64,000 nucleotides of DNA from Nocardioides sp. 503 (GCF_004522095.1 NZ_SPUI01000009.1:1-64000); one strand, 5' to 3'; counted from the first letter of the stretch, positions 43,540 through 52,587 are shown. Notes: a model not told the origin generated them from the letters alone. A program made the numbers and translations.

Positions 43540-44456
43540 CCACCACCATCTGGGTCGTCGTGCCCGCCCTGGACGAGGCCGAGAACCTCGTCGTCGTCGT
43601 GCCCCGGATCCTGAGTGAGCTCGAGCTCCTCCGTGAGGACGGCCACGTGCTGGTCGTCGACGACGGGTCCACCGACAAGACCCGGGAGGTGATGATCGAC
43701 CTGGCCGAGCGGCACCCGGCCGTCGAGCTGCTGTCCCTGGGACGCAACTTCGGCAAGGCCTCCGCCCTGCGTCGCGGCTTCGAGCACGCGCTGGCCGCGG
43801 GGGCCGACGTGGTCGTCATGATGGACGCCGACGGACAGGACGACCCCTCGGAGCTGCCGCTGCTCCTCGCGCGGCTCGAGGACGGCGCCGACCTCGTCAC
43901 CGGGGCGCGGACGGTGCGCCACGACCGCTTCGTCAAGCGCAACACCTCCCTGCTCTACAACGCGGTCACCGCGCGCCTCTCGGGAGCGCCCGGCAAGGAT
44001 TTCAACTCCGGCTTCAAGGTGATGCGCGCCGACGTCGCGCGCAGTGCCTCGCCGATGCTCTACGGCGAGCTGCACCGCTACCTCACCGTCGTCGCCCACT
44101 GGCTGGGCTTCAGGGTGGCCGAGGTCAGTGTCCAGCACCACGAGCGGCTGCACGGGCGGACCAAGTACGGCCTCGCCCGCTTCTGGCGCGGCTTCGTGGA
44201 CCTGCTGACGGTGCGGTTCCTGATGACCTACGAGAGCCGGCCCTCCCACCTGTTCAGCGGCCTCGGCCTCGCCAGCCTCGTCGCGGGCGGCGCCGCCCTG
44301 GCCTACCTGCTGGTGGAGAAGGCGTCCGGAGAGGCCATCGGCGGCCGTCCGCTCCTCATCGCGGCCGTCGTGCTCGCGCTGGGCGGCCTCCAGCTCGTGC
44401 TCTTCGGTCTGCTCGCGGAGCTGATGGTCTACTCCCGACAGCGCGACCGCGCGTGA
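43536..44456 (+). CDS. Family 2 glycosyltransferase (polyprenyl-phosphate sugar synthase type)
   Basis: 306 residues from an ATGA overlap. GT2 core: VVVPALDEAENLVVVVPRIL, VLVVDDGSTDKTREVM, LGRNFGKASALRRGFEHA, and the metal-binding DxD in MMDADGQDDP, then DFNSGFKVMRADV and HHERLHGRTKYG. Two C-terminal membrane helices follow (~225-300). This is the DPM1/GtrB plan: transfer of a sugar from a nucleotide donor to polyprenyl phosphate on the cytoplasmic side. It sits between, and is translationally coupled to, two GT-C-like proteins, which would be the users of its lipid-linked sugar. Confidence 0.92.
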   Translation: MTTTIWVVVPALDEAENLVVVVPRILSELELLREDGHVLVVDDGSTDKTREVMIDLAERHPAVELLSLGRNFGKASALRRGFEHALAAGADVVVMMDADGQDDPSELPLLLARLEDGADLVTGARTVRHDRFVKRNTSLLYNAVTARLSGAPGKDFNSGFKVMRADVARSASPMLYGELHRYLTVVAHWLGFRVAEVSVQHHERLHGRTKYGLARFWRGFVDLLTVRFLMTYESRPSHLFSGLGLASLVAGGAALAYLLVEKASGEAIGGRPLLIAAVVLALGGLQLVLFGLLAELMVYSRQRDRA

Positions 44457-46528
44457 GGCCGGTGGGCGGCGCGAGGGCCGACCCGCCGCCACGGGTGCTC
44501 GTGGCGGTCGCCGTCGCCGTGATCACGGTCGCCGTCGTGCTGGCGGTGCTCGGCGCGACGCGCACGGGCGTCACCACCGACGAGCCGATCCACGTGATGC
44601 GGCTGCGCAACCTCTTCGGCACCGGCTGGTACGCGCTCGACTGGGACTACGACGGCGCCGGGCCGGGCGGCGAGGGGACCAACACCTTCGTCTACGCGCC
44701 GGTCACGATGCTGCTGCTGCACGCGTGGTGCGTGCTGTGGGGCGTCGAGGGGTGGGGCGAGGTCTCCGGCTCGGCGCACGCCTACGACCTCCGGCACCTC
44801 GGGGTCGTGCTCCTCGGGATGCTGTGCCTCGCCGCGGTGGCCGCGACCGGACGAGTGCTGCTGGGCCACTGGCGCTGGGGCCTGGTCGCCGCGGCCGCGC
44901 TGGCGTCGGTCCCGATGTGGACGGGGCACACGATGTTCAACGTCAAGGACGTGCCGGTCGCGACCGGGCACACCGTCCTGACCCTCGGCCTGCTCCTGTC
45001 CGTGGGGTCGCGGTCGCCAGGGGCGCTGCTGCGGCTGGCGCGAGCGGGCTGCGTGGTCGCCGGGCTCGTCCTGACGCTCGGCACCCGGCCCGGGATGTGG
45101 CCGGGAGTGCTGGTCGTGCTCGCCCTGGCCGCCGGGGGGCTGCTGCTCACCGGCGCCACCCGACGCGCCGTGCTGCTCGCCGAGGTCGAGCTCGTCGTGG
45201 CGTGCACGGTCGCGGCGCTGGCGCTCGTCGCCGTCTACCCCCGACTGTTCGGCCACCCGCTGCGCGCCCTGCCCCGCACCAGCGAGGCCTCCTCCAGCTT
45301 CCTGGGCGGCGCGAAGTCGGACCGCTGGTACGTCCCCCGGCACCTGGCGCTGGAGATGCCGACCCTGCTGCTGGTGTTCGCCGTGACGGGCGCGGTCGCG
45401 GCGGCGGGCGTCGTCTGGGCCGCACGCCGTCACGACCGGGTGCCGGCGGTGCGGGTCGCGCTCGTGGGCGCTCAGGCGCTCGCGCTGCCCGTCGCCGCCG
45501 TCGTCATGGGGTCCGACCTCTACCACGGCCTCCGGCAGCTGCTCTTCGCCATCCCGGCGCTCGCCGTCCTGACGGCGTGCGGCATGGCCTGGTGGACCGG
45601 CCGTCCGAGGGTGCGGCTGCGGGGCCCGGCGGCGGTGGTCGCGGCCGCCGCGTTGGTGCTCCCGACGGTCGACCAGGTGACCCTGCAGCCCTACCAGACG
45701 ACGTACGTCAACCTCGCCGCCGACCTGCTCGCCGGCCCGGGATCGTCCCCTGACGCGCGCCCCGGTGGCGACTACTGGCGGGTCAGCCTGCCCGAGCTCC
45801 TCGAGGCGGCGCCGCTGGACCGGCAGCTGCTGTGCAAGGCGACGACGGACCCGGCCTCGGGCCGGGCCCTGCCCTTCGCCAACGCGGGGGAGGCCTTCTC
45901 GACGAGCCGCAGCCTCGACTGCCGCGAGGAGGTCAACGGGCCCCTCGCCCCCGACGGCCTGCCCGTCACGCGGGCGTTGCCGGTGACCGAGTTCGACGCG
46001 GTGTTCCTCGGCCCGCTGCCCGGGGACTGCACCCGCCTGGGAGACGTCCGCCGTCGGCGGCACGGCCTCGAGGTCGTCGTGAGCACGCTGGGTCGTTGTG
46101 CCGTGGAGGTCCCGCTCCTCACCTCGACGGGAGCGCGGGTCGACGACCCCGTCTTCGGGACGGGAGCCGCCGGCGACCTGTGGCGCCACGCGCTGGACGG
46201 GTGGCAGCAGTGGCCCGGGGACGCGGAGCTGACGGCCACCACGCCCGTCGCCGAGCTGCTTCTCCGCCCCGCCTCCCCGTGTGCGCGCAGCGGCTGCGTG
46301 CTGGTCGTCACCGGTGAGGGACCTCCGGACCTCGTGGCCACGGTGGAGGGCCGGGAGGTGCCGGTGGCGCGTGGCGCCTCCGGAGCCCTGGAGCTCCCGG
46401 TCCCGCCAGGAACGGACCCGGTCTGGGTCACGCTCACCCGCCGCTCGGGCGGCGTCCTCGGTCTGCGGATGAGCGCGCTGTCGCTGGCCGCACCCGGCTC
46501 GACACCTGCTACGGAGGGACGACCATGA
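44453..46528 (+). CDS. Polytopic GT-C-like membrane glycosyltransferase, copy 2
   Basis: 691 residues from GTG 44453 (GTGA overlap). Clear paralogue of the 41482 protein: TGVTTDEPIHVMRLRNLFGTGWYALDWD, PMWTGHTMFNVKDVPVATGHTVLTLGL, GSDLYHGLRQLLF, VDQVTLQPYQTTYVN, and the same C-terminal extracytoplasmic domain with CARSGCVLVVTGEGPPDLVATV. The putative catalytic Asp-Glu is kept (TTDEP). The extracytoplasmic parts are less alike than the membrane parts, so the two copies probably glycosylate different acceptors. It is coupled to the methyltransferase gene by an ATGA overlap. Confidence 0.75.
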   Translation: MRPVGGARADPPPRVLVAVAVAVITVAVVLAVLGATRTGVTTDEPIHVMRLRNLFGTGWYALDWDYDGAGPGGEGTNTFVYAPVTMLLLHAWCVLWGVEGWGEVSGSAHAYDLRHLGVVLLGMLCLAAVAATGRVLLGHWRWGLVAAAALASVPMWTGHTMFNVKDVPVATGHTVLTLGLLLSVGSRSPGALLRLARAGCVVAGLVLTLGTRPGMWPGVLVVLALAAGGLLLTGATRRAVLLAEVELVVACTVAALALVAVYPRLFGHPLRALPRTSEASSSFLGGAKSDRWYVPRHLALEMPTLLLVFAVTGAVAAAGVVWAARRHDRVPAVRVALVGAQALALPVAAVVMGSDLYHGLRQLLFAIPALAVLTACGMAWWTGRPRVRLRGPAAVVAAAALVLPTVDQVTLQPYQTTYVNLAADLLAGPGSSPDARPGGDYWRVSLPELLEAAPLDRQLLCKATTDPASGRALPFANAGEAFSTSRSLDCREEVNGPLAPDGLPVTRALPVTEFDAVFLGPLPGDCTRLGDVRRRRHGLEVVVSTLGRCAVEVPLLTSTGARVDDPVFGTGAAGDLWRHALDGWQQWPGDAELTATTPVAELLLRPASPCARSGCVLVVTGEGPPDLVATVEGREVPVARGASGALELPVPPGTDPVWVTLTRRSGGVLGLRMSALSLAAPGSTPATEGRP

Positions 46529-47241
46529 CGGCGGATCGGAAGACGGCGTACGTCGCCGGGGTGCGCGCGCTGCGCCGGGCGCTCGGCGCGATCGGGCTGC
46601 TGCGGCTCCTGGACCGGTGGGCGGCCCGCTCGCGGGCCGGGCTGTGGCTGCGCTCGCTGCTGTCCATCTACGACCTGGAGGACCTGCTGCGCCACGACGT
46701 GCCGTGGTGGACGTTCGCGGCGTCCGACCGGGTCGAGACGTTCCTCGCCGCACGACCGGAGGCACGGGTCGTCGAGTGGGGCTCCGGGGCCTCGACCGCC
46801 TGGCTGTCGCGCCGGGCCGGCTCGGTCACGTCGGTGGAGCACGACGCGTCCTGGGCCGAGATCGTGCGGCCGGTGCTGCCGGCCAACGCGTCCGTGCGGG
46901 TCGTGGCACCCGTGCCCGCCACCGGTGCCGCGGGCCAGGCGCTGTCGGGCAAGCCGGGCTTCGAGGGCCTGGACTTCGCGGAGTACGTCGCCGCGCTCGA
47001 CGACCTCGACGGCCCCTTCGACCTCGTGGTGGTCGACGGGAGGGCCCGGGAGGCGTGCTTCACGCGGGCCGTCGTGCGGCTGGCGCCCGGCGGCATGCTG
47101 GTCTTCGACAACGTCGACCGGGAGCGCTACCGCGCCGCGATCGCGGCCTCGCCGGTGCCGGTGGACGTCGAGTGGACGCGCGGCCTGACGCCGGCCCTGC
47201 CGTATCCCACCCGGACGGCGCTGGTGCGCCGCCGTGACTGA
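46525..47241 (+). CDS. Class I SAM-dependent methyltransferase-like protein
   Basis: 238 residues from an ATGA overlap. After a basic N-terminal helix region come ARVVEWGSGASTAWLSRRAGSVTSVEHDASWAE (SAM-binding motif I with WGSGAST, then acidic EHD) and FDLVVVDGRAREACFTRAVVRLAPGGMLVFDNVDRERY (motifs II and III). This resembles the FkbM/'glycosyltransferase-associated' methyltransferases that modify glycans or lipids. The position inside the glycosylation operon suggests methylation of the surface glycan or its lipid carrier. The stop overlaps the start of the next gene by 8 bases. Confidence 0.8.
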   Translation: MTADRKTAYVAGVRALRRALGAIGLLRLLDRWAARSRAGLWLRSLLSIYDLEDLLRHDVPWWTFAASDRVETFLAARPEARVVEWGSGASTAWLSRRAGSVTSVEHDASWAEIVRPVLPANASVRVVAPVPATGAAGQALSGKPGFEGLDFAEYVAALDDLDGPFDLVVVDGRAREACFTRAVVRLAPGGMLVFDNVDRERYRAAIAASPVPVDVEWTRGLTPALPYPTRTALVRRRD

Positions 47242-48187
47242 CCCGGCGGGCCGGCCCCTGCGGCGCGACGCGCTGCTGTGGGTCCTGCGGGTCCTCTTCC
47301 TGCTCGCCGTGGTCGCCTTCGCGTGGCTGGGGCTGCGGGGACGGTTCGACGAGCTCGGAGCGGCGCTGGCCAGGACCTGGGCGCCCGGTGCCGTGGCCGC
47401 GTTCGCGCTGGTCCTGTCAGGGCTCAGCGCGACCGGACTCCTGTGGCGGCGCCTGCTGGCTTCTGTCGGGGCCGAGATGCCCGTGAGCCCGGGGATGGCG
47501 ACGTTCTTCGTGGGCCAGCTCGGCAAGTACATCCCGGGCTCGGTGTGGTCGATCGGCGCCCAGGCGCAGCTCGCGCGTCGCTGGGCGGTCCCTGCCCGGG
47601 CGACGGTGACCGCGGGGCTGCTCTTCCTGGGCTACCACCTGGCGACCGCCGTGCTGCTCGGTGCGGGGGTGCTGCTGCTGGGCGAGCTGGACCCACCGTG
47701 GCCGGTCTGGGTGAGCGCCGCAGCGCTGGTCGTCGGGGTCCTCGGACTGCTGCCCCCCGTGGTCGGGCAGGCGGCCCGACGGGTCGCCGGGGCGCCGGTG
47801 CGGGTCGGGGTCGGCGACACCGCCGCCGCTCTGTCGCTCATGACGCTCGCGTGGGGCTGCTACTCGGCGGCGTTGGTCCTGCTGGCGCCGGGCGTCCCGT
47901 GGGACGACCTCGCGGCGTACGGCGGCGCCTTCGCGGTGGCGTACGCCGCCGGCGTGGTGCTGGTGGTGGCACCGGCCGGCCTCGGGGCGCGCGAGGGCCT
48001 GTTCGTGCTGCTCCTCGCGCCGACCACCGGGGTGGCGGAGGCCACCGCGCTCGCCCTGCTGGCGCGAGTCCTGCACACCCTCGCCGACGGGGCCCTCGCG
48101 GCCGGCTGGTGGCTGGCCGAGCGCCGCTCGGACGTTCGCGAGCCGGACTCGGCCCGTCACTCGATCGGGCGCAGCTCCTCGGCGTAG
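47234..48187 (+). CDS. Flippase-like / LPG synthase transmembrane-domain protein (UPF0104 type)
   Basis: 317 residues from GTG 47234. About eight membrane helices. The pattern FFVGQLGKYIPGSVWSIGAQAQLARRWAV and LVVAPAGLGAREGLFVLLLAP is that of the lysylphosphatidylglycerol synthetase TM region family, members of which often sit in glycan operons without the aminoacyl-transferase domain. A role as a lipid-linked sugar transporter is inferred from position. It closes the five-gene operon and overlaps the convergent cysteine dioxygenase-like gene by 31 bases. Confidence 0.82.
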   Translation: MTDPAGRPLRRDALLWVLRVLFLLAVVAFAWLGLRGRFDELGAALARTWAPGAVAAFALVLSGLSATGLLWRRLLASVGAEMPVSPGMATFFVGQLGKYIPGSVWSIGAQAQLARRWAVPARATVTAGLLFLGYHLATAVLLGAGVLLLGELDPPWPVWVSAAALVVGVLGLLPPVVGQAARRVAGAPVRVGVGDTAAALSLMTLAWGCYSAALVLLAPGVPWDDLAAYGGAFAVAYAAGVVLVVAPAGLGAREGLFVLLLAPTTGVAEATALALLARVLHTLADGALAAGWWLAERRSDVREPDSARHSIGRSSSA

Positions 48188-48720
48188 GACATCGAGACGC
48201 GGCGCAGGACGCCGTTGTCGCCGACGGCGTACTGGCCCATCCGCCACAGCGGCGGGCTGTAGACGTGCACCGAGATCGAGCCCCGCTCGGCGCCGTTGAG
48301 CCGGTGGATGTGGTCGGGGCCGAAGGAGAACACCTTGCCGGCGGGGATCCGGGTCTCGACGCCACCGGTGGCGAGCGTCAGGTTGTTCTCCGCGAGCTCG
48401 CCGGCCACGACCGCGACCGCGCCCGAGGAGGAGTCGTGGTCGTGCCAGCCCGTGTCGTTCTCCGGGGTCCAGCACAGCAGCCACACGTCGACGTGGGCGT
48501 CACGGTGCACCGAGGCGTAGACGCGGTCGTCGTCGTCGAAGCCGACGTGGTGGTCCCAGGCGGCCGGGTCGGCGGCGATGCTCGCGGCGAGCTGGGCCAG
48601 CTCGTCGGGGTCCAGGTCACGGTCGGGGAGGTCGGCCAGCGTCAGCCGGCCCGCCGCCGTGGCGATGTCGATCGCCTGCTCCGCCGGCACGGCGGTGATG
48701 GTCAGCTCGCTTGCGGCCAT
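48157..48720 (-). CDS. Cysteine dioxygenase-type cupin
   Basis: 187 residues from ATG 48720 with a GGAGGAGA ribosome site. Cupin motif 1 is GWHDHDSSSGAVAVVAGEL and motif 2 is SFGPDHIHRLNG. The three His ligands of the iron site (two in HDH, one in HIH) match bacterial cysteine dioxygenases and 3-mercaptopropionate dioxygenases. It would oxidise cysteine or a thiol to a sulfinate in the cytosol. The upstream 96 bases are unusually AT-rich (TTAATGTTTTATG around 48775-48788) and include an imperfect palindrome AAGTA-N8-TACTC on the coding strand, a likely promoter/operator. Confidence 0.85.
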   Translation of the reverse strand: MAASELTITAVPAEQAIDIATAAGRLTLADLPDRDLDPDELAQLAASIAADPAAWDHHVGFDDDDRVYASVHRDAHVDVWLLCWTPENDTGWHDHDSSSGAVAVVAGELAENNLTLATGGVETRIPAGKVFSFGPDHIHRLNGAERGSISVHVYSPPLWRMGQYAVGDNGVLRRVSMSYAEELRPIE

Positions 48721-48816
48721 GGCTGGCTCTCCTCCACTCGGTGGTGCTGAGAAAAGAAGAGTAACCCACTGTACTTAATGTTTTATGCAGCGGCTCGCCC
48801 GTGGGACCGGACAGCC

Positions 48817-50358
48817 TCAGCGCCGGACGGTGGCCTTGACGGTGAACAGCCGGTTGTCCGCGCGCGGGGTGCCCGCGCAGGTGAAGGGCTGGTTCTGGTG
48901 GCAGCGGAAGCGGGTGCTGGTGTTGACCAGGGTCAGGACGGCGCTGCGGGCGGTGCGCCGCGAGAAGGAGAACGACGTGACGCCGCGGCCCCTGCGGTTG
49001 AGGGCGACCGGACGCTTGACCCACTTGCCTCGGGCGGTCTTGACGATGAGGTAGGCGCGGCCGCCGACGGCCCGGCGAGGAGCCGTGATCGCGACCCGGA
49101 GGCGCCACTTCCTGCCCTTGAGGGAGGTGTCGGGGCGGAAGACTACGTGCTTGGCGGCCATGTGGTCGACGCGGGTCCGGACGACGGCCCGGCGGGCGCT
49201 GCGGCCGAGGGTGAGCTTGGCGGCCGCGCGGGCGGCCGGCCAGGCCTTGCCCTCGGGGTAGGCGCGCGCCGCGATGGCGTTGGCGGCGGCGTAGGCGGTG
49301 AAGACCTTCTCGAAGCCGCCCCGCTTGCGCAGGACCGCCCGGAGAGCCGGCGTGGAGTCGCGCCGTCCGGCCCCGCGGTAGGCGCCCGCCTGCTTCCAGA
49401 CCTTCTGCACCACCGACCTGCCGTGACGTCGGCTGAGGTACTCCCAGAACGCCCAGTTGCCGTACTGCGCGGAACTGTTGGGCTGGGACAGGTCCAGCGA
49501 CACCTGGGGCTGCGCGACCTGGCCGTAGGGCAGGTAGCGCCGGTTGTCGTTGGCCGAGTCGGCGAACTGCTCCTCCATCCACGTGGCCGTCGACTCCATC
49601 AGCCAGGTGTCCTCACGGAAGTCGTAGCCGAACTGGATGGCGTGGAAGAACTCGTGCGCCGCGGTCACGCGCAGGCTCGTCAGGGGCGGCGCACCGAACT
49701 GCGCCTGGGCGAAGTCGTTGTCCAGCACGCAGAAGCCCGAGGCGACGCGACGCGTGCCCGGGACGACGTACTCGGGGGCGCAGTAGCCGTAGATGAACTG
49801 GTTGCCGAGCTCCTTGAGGTAGACGTCGAACTTCGGCCCGCTCGGGTGCCGGCGGTCGGCGGGCGGCTTGCGGTAGCCGAGTCGGCCGACCTCGTACTTC
49901 CAGACCTTGCTCATCATGCCCAGCGACTTCATCGCCCAGGCGGTGCTCGGAGGTGCATCGGCGGTGGAGGTCACCCAGTGCAGGCACACCTTGCGCGCGC
50001 ACTTGCGCGTGGCCGGGACGGAGTAGCCGTTCTGGTACGGGTCGGCGGCCCCGTCGGTGGGCCGGGCGAGCAGGCGGTCGGCCTGCCGCTGGTCGTCGTC
50101 CGAGAGACGCCCGCGTGCGTCGAAGAGGTCGCGCAGGGCCAAGGTGGCGTCGGGGCGGGCCGTCGCCGCCTTCTCGCGCTGGGCGGGGGCGAAGGCGCGC
50201 ACGGCGCGCTGCAGCGCGTCGTGGGCCGGGTCGTCCTGCCCGGGGGTGGTGCGGGGGATCGCGGCCGGGGCCGAGGCGTCGGCCGTCGGGGCGAGCGCGG
50301 GCAGGGCCGTGACGGTGGTGGCGAGGGCGACCAGGACGGCGGCGAGGGAGCGGCGCAT
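48817..50358 (-). CDS. Secreted MXAN_6640-like putative metalloprotease
   Basis: 513 residues from ATG 50358. Signal peptide at 1-29 (LAAVLVALATTVTALPALA...ADA). A central domain has the zinc motif in VTAAHEFFHAIQFGYD (HEFFH) and a downstream Glu in WLMESTATWMEEQFAD, as in the MXAN_6640 family of secreted putative metalloproteases. The C-terminal ~130 residues form a basic beta-rich domain with a Cys pair (FRCHQNQPFTCAG). The protein is rich in Arg/Lys, unlike most of its neighbours, which suggests binding to a polyanion such as wall teichoic acid or DNA. Terminator of the upstream gene lies at 50421-50438. Confidence 0.8.
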   Translation of the reverse strand: MRRSLAAVLVALATTVTALPALAPTADASAPAAIPRTTPGQDDPAHDALQRAVRAFAPAQREKAATARPDATLALRDLFDARGRLSDDDQRQADRLLARPTDGAADPYQNGYSVPATRKCARKVCLHWVTSTADAPPSTAWAMKSLGMMSKVWKYEVGRLGYRKPPADRRHPSGPKFDVYLKELGNQFIYGYCAPEYVVPGTRRVASGFCVLDNDFAQAQFGAPPLTSLRVTAAHEFFHAIQFGYDFREDTWLMESTATWMEEQFADSANDNRRYLPYGQVAQPQVSLDLSQPNSSAQYGNWAFWEYLSRRHGRSVVQKVWKQAGAYRGAGRRDSTPALRAVLRKRGGFEKVFTAYAAANAIAARAYPEGKAWPAARAAAKLTLGRSARRAVVRTRVDHMAAKHVVFRPDTSLKGRKWRLRVAITAPRRAVGGRAYLIVKTARGKWVKRPVALNRRGRGVTSFSFSRRTARSAVLTLVNTSTRFRCHQNQPFTCAGTPRADNRLFTVKATVRR

Positions 50359-50420
50359 CGGTGTTCCTTCATTCGAGATGTCCCGCGCCGGGGGGAGGAC
50401 GGCACGGGTCTGTCCGAGCA

Positions 50421-50438
50421 TCCCCGGCGCGCCGGGGA
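50421..50438 (-). terminator. 18-bp GC palindrome behind the cytidylyltransferase gene
   Basis: TCCCCGGCG followed by its exact complement CGCCGGGGA, 11 bases past the stop (50449) of the minus-strand cytidylyltransferase gene. A hairpin with a short loop is the likely terminator, shielding the metalloprotease gene start at 50358. Confidence 0.65.
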
Positions 50439-50448
50439 CCGAAACCAC

Positions 50449-50859
50449 TCAGCTGCCGCCCGAGATCTTCTCGATGAGGGCGGTGGTGGAGATCGCGGGG
50501 GTGCGGGAGAGGTAGACGACCTCGCAGATGTCCCCGAACTCGTCGAACTTGCCGGCCCAGTCGTCGCCCATCACGAGGACGTCGGCGGCGTACTGCTCGA
50601 TGTAGTGGCGCTTGAGCTCGAGGCTCTCCTCCACGAACACCTCGTCGACCGGCTTGAGCGCGGCCACGATGGCCAGGCGCTCGCCCTCGCTGAAGACGGG
50701 CTCGCGGCCCTTCTTGCGCAGGTTGAGCTCGTCGGCGGAGACCCCGACCACGAGCCGGTCGCCCAGGGCGGCGGCGCGCTCGATCACCTTGAGGTGCCCG
50801 ACGTGGAAGACGTCGAAGGTGCCGAAGGTGATGACCGTGCGCGGTGCCGGGGAGGACAT
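50449..50859 (-). CDS. Glycerol-3-phosphate cytidylyltransferase-like nucleotidyltransferase
   Basis: 136 residues from ATG 50859. TFGTFDVFHVGHLKVIERAAALGDRLVVGVSADELN carries the HxGH nucleotidyltransferase motif. ADVLVMGDDWAGKFDE and YLSRTPAISTTALIEKI match TagD/TarD, where the last block is normally RTxGISTT. TagD makes CDP-glycerol from CTP and glycerol-3-phosphate for teichoic acid linkage or backbone. No other teichoic gene is adjacent, so an ADP- or CDP-activating role with another phosphate cannot be excluded. It is divergent from the DUF445 gene. Confidence 0.85.
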   Translation of the reverse strand: MSSPAPRTVITFGTFDVFHVGHLKVIERAAALGDRLVVGVSADELNLRKKGREPVFSEGERLAIVAALKPVDEVFVEESLELKRHYIEQYAADVLVMGDDWAGKFDEFGDICEVVYLSRTPAISTTALIEKISGGS

Positions 50860-50925
50860 GGGCGCGATTCTGGCACGCGGGGGCGCGTCCGCCGCGGACC
50901 CGGGGTGTGGGTGAGGATGGTGTCG

Positions 50926-52197
50926 ATGAGCACTCCCGCCGCCCCCGCCCTCGCCGTCGGCGACCCCGCCGCCGACGCGCTGCGTCGCAGCGCGCTGCGA
51001 CGCATGCGGACGGTCGCGGTCTCGCTGCTGCTGTTCGCCGCCGCCGTCTACGTCCTGACGCTCGACGAGGACGGCTGGCTGGGGTTCGTCAACGCCGGGG
51101 CGGAGGCGTCGATGGTGGGCGCGATCGCCGACTGGTTCGCCGTGACCGCGCTGTTCAAGCACCCGCTGGGGCTGCCCATCCCGCACACCGCGCTGATCCC
51201 CAAGCGCAAGGACGACCTCGGCAAGGGCCTGGAGGAGTTCGTGGGGGAGAACTTCCTCCAGGAGGACATCATCCGCGAGCGCATCGCCTCGGCCCGGGTC
51301 GCGGAGCGCGCCGGTGTCTGGCTCGCTGACCCTGCCAACTCACAGCGGGTCGTGGACGAGGTCGCGGAGCTGGCCCGCCTGGCGCTGGCGCAGGTGCGCG
51401 ACGAGCACGTCGAGGCCCTGGTGCACGAGGTGCTGGTCCCGCGCTTCCGTGAGGAGCCGATCTCGCCGCTGCTGGGCGGACTGCTCACCGAGGCGCTCAA
51501 CGACGACCTGCACCACGGTCTCGTGGACCTGGCGCTGGAGGAGCTCCACCACTGGCTGGAGGCCAACCCCGACACCGTGCAGGACGTCCTCCTCGAGCGG
51601 GCGCCGTGGTGGGCGCCCGAGCGGGTCAACGAGAGGGTGAGCTCGCGCATCCACCTGGAGATGGTGCGCTGGGTCGGCGACATCCGCACCGACCCCGACC
51701 ACCGCGCGCGACAGGCTCTCGACTCGATGCTGCGTCAGCTGGCCGGTGACCTGCTCCAGGACCCCGACACCCAGGACCGGACCGAGCGGCTCAAGAACCG
51801 CCTGCTGGAGCACCCGTCGGTGCTCGGCTCGAGCATCTCGCTGTGGGACGCGCTGCGCCGGGTGCTGACCGGCTCGCTCGAGGACCCGCAGGGCGCCGTA
51901 CGCCGCTGGCTGTTGCAGGAGCTCTCGGGGCTGGGCGAGCGGCTCTCGACCGACGCCTCCCTGCGCGCGCGGATCGACGCCCGGGCCAGCGACCTCGCGG
52001 TCTTCGCCGTCTCGCGCTACGGCGAGGAGGTCACCGCGGTCATCACGTACACGATCGAGCGCTGGGACGGCAAGGAGGCCGCGCGCCGCATCGAGCTGCA
52101 CGTCGGGCGCGACCTGCAGTTCATCCGCATCAACGGCACGATCGTCGGCGGTCTGGTCGGGGTGCTGATCCACACGGTCTCGGTCCTGGTTCACTGA
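50926..52197 (+). CDS. DUF445 family membrane-associated protein
   Basis: 423 residues from ATG 50926, with GAGG 8 bases upstream (an ATG at 50917 is in frame but too near it). Membrane helix 1 is TVAVSLLLFAAAVYVLTL. Then GAEASMVGAIADWFAVTALFKHPLGLPIPHTALIPKRKDDLGKGLEEFVGENFL, the DUF445 signature. A long helical cytoplasmic part and a C-terminal membrane helix (INGTIVGGLVGVLIHTVSVLV) follow. The family (YjiN-like) has no fixed function that I know of. The S4-domain gene begins 5 bases after its stop. Confidence 0.88.
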   Translation: MSTPAAPALAVGDPAADALRRSALRRMRTVAVSLLLFAAAVYVLTLDEDGWLGFVNAGAEASMVGAIADWFAVTALFKHPLGLPIPHTALIPKRKDDLGKGLEEFVGENFLQEDIIRERIASARVAERAGVWLADPANSQRVVDEVAELARLALAQVRDEHVEALVHEVLVPRFREEPISPLLGGLLTEALNDDLHHGLVDLALEELHHWLEANPDTVQDVLLERAPWWAPERVNERVSSRIHLEMVRWVGDIRTDPDHRARQALDSMLRQLAGDLLQDPDTQDRTERLKNRLLEHPSVLGSSISLWDALRRVLTGSLEDPQGAVRRWLLQELSGLGERLSTDASLRARIDARASDLAVFAVSRYGEEVTAVITYTIERWDGKEAARRIELHVGRDLQFIRINGTIVGGLVGVLIHTVSVLVH

Positions 52198-52202
52198 GCA
52201 CC

Positions 52203-52448
52203 ATGAGCGAGCCCCAGGACGTCCCCATCACCGACGAGTCGATCCGGCTCGGCCAGTTCCTCAAGCTCGCCAACCTCGTCGAGAGCGGCGCCGAGGCCAA
52301 GCCCCTCATCGCCTCGGGCACGGTCCGCGTCAACGACGAGGTCGAGACCCGCCGCGGCCGGCAGCTGGCCCAGGGCGACGTGGTCACCCTCGCCGGCCAG
52401 AGCGCGCGCGTCGCCCACGGCGAGGCGACCGACAACCTGCCCTGGTAG
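52203..52448 (+). CDS. S4-domain RNA-binding protein (YaaA/RlbA type)
   Basis: 81 residues from ATG 52203. The S4 domain is complete: IRLGQFLKLANLVESGAEAKPLIASGTVRVNDEVETRRGRQLAQGDVV. The GQFLKLANLVESG block is typical of the short RlbA/YaaA-like proteins, where S4 binds structured RNA, often rRNA. It is likely co-transcribed with the DUF445 gene. Several inverted repeats follow in 52449-52587, including a perfect 8-bp hairpin that should terminate it. Confidence 0.9.
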   Translation: MSEPQDVPITDESIRLGQFLKLANLVESGAEAKPLIASGTVRVNDEVETRRGRQLAQGDVVTLAGQSARVAHGEATDNLPW

Positions 52449-52483
52449 CCCCCCCAGCCTGCGCGGCTGAGCGCTGCAGGGGT

Positions 52484-52556
52484 TTCAGCAGATGCTGAAA
52501 AACCTGACGTTCTGGGCCGAAATTCCGCCCCAGAAGCGACAGGAAAGGCCCAGAAC
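52484..52556. terminator. Two hairpins between the converging S4 gene and fructosamine kinase remnant
   Basis: TTTCAGCA (52484-52491) pairs exactly with TGCTGAAA (52494-52501) and is followed by A-rich sequence. TTCTGGGCC (52511-52519) pairs exactly with GGCCCAGAA (52548-52556). The segment is AT-richer than its surroundings. Bidirectional termination is the simplest reading. Confidence 0.6.
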
Positions 52557-52587
52557 CTCCCGCCGCCGGGACGGCGAGAGGCGGTGC

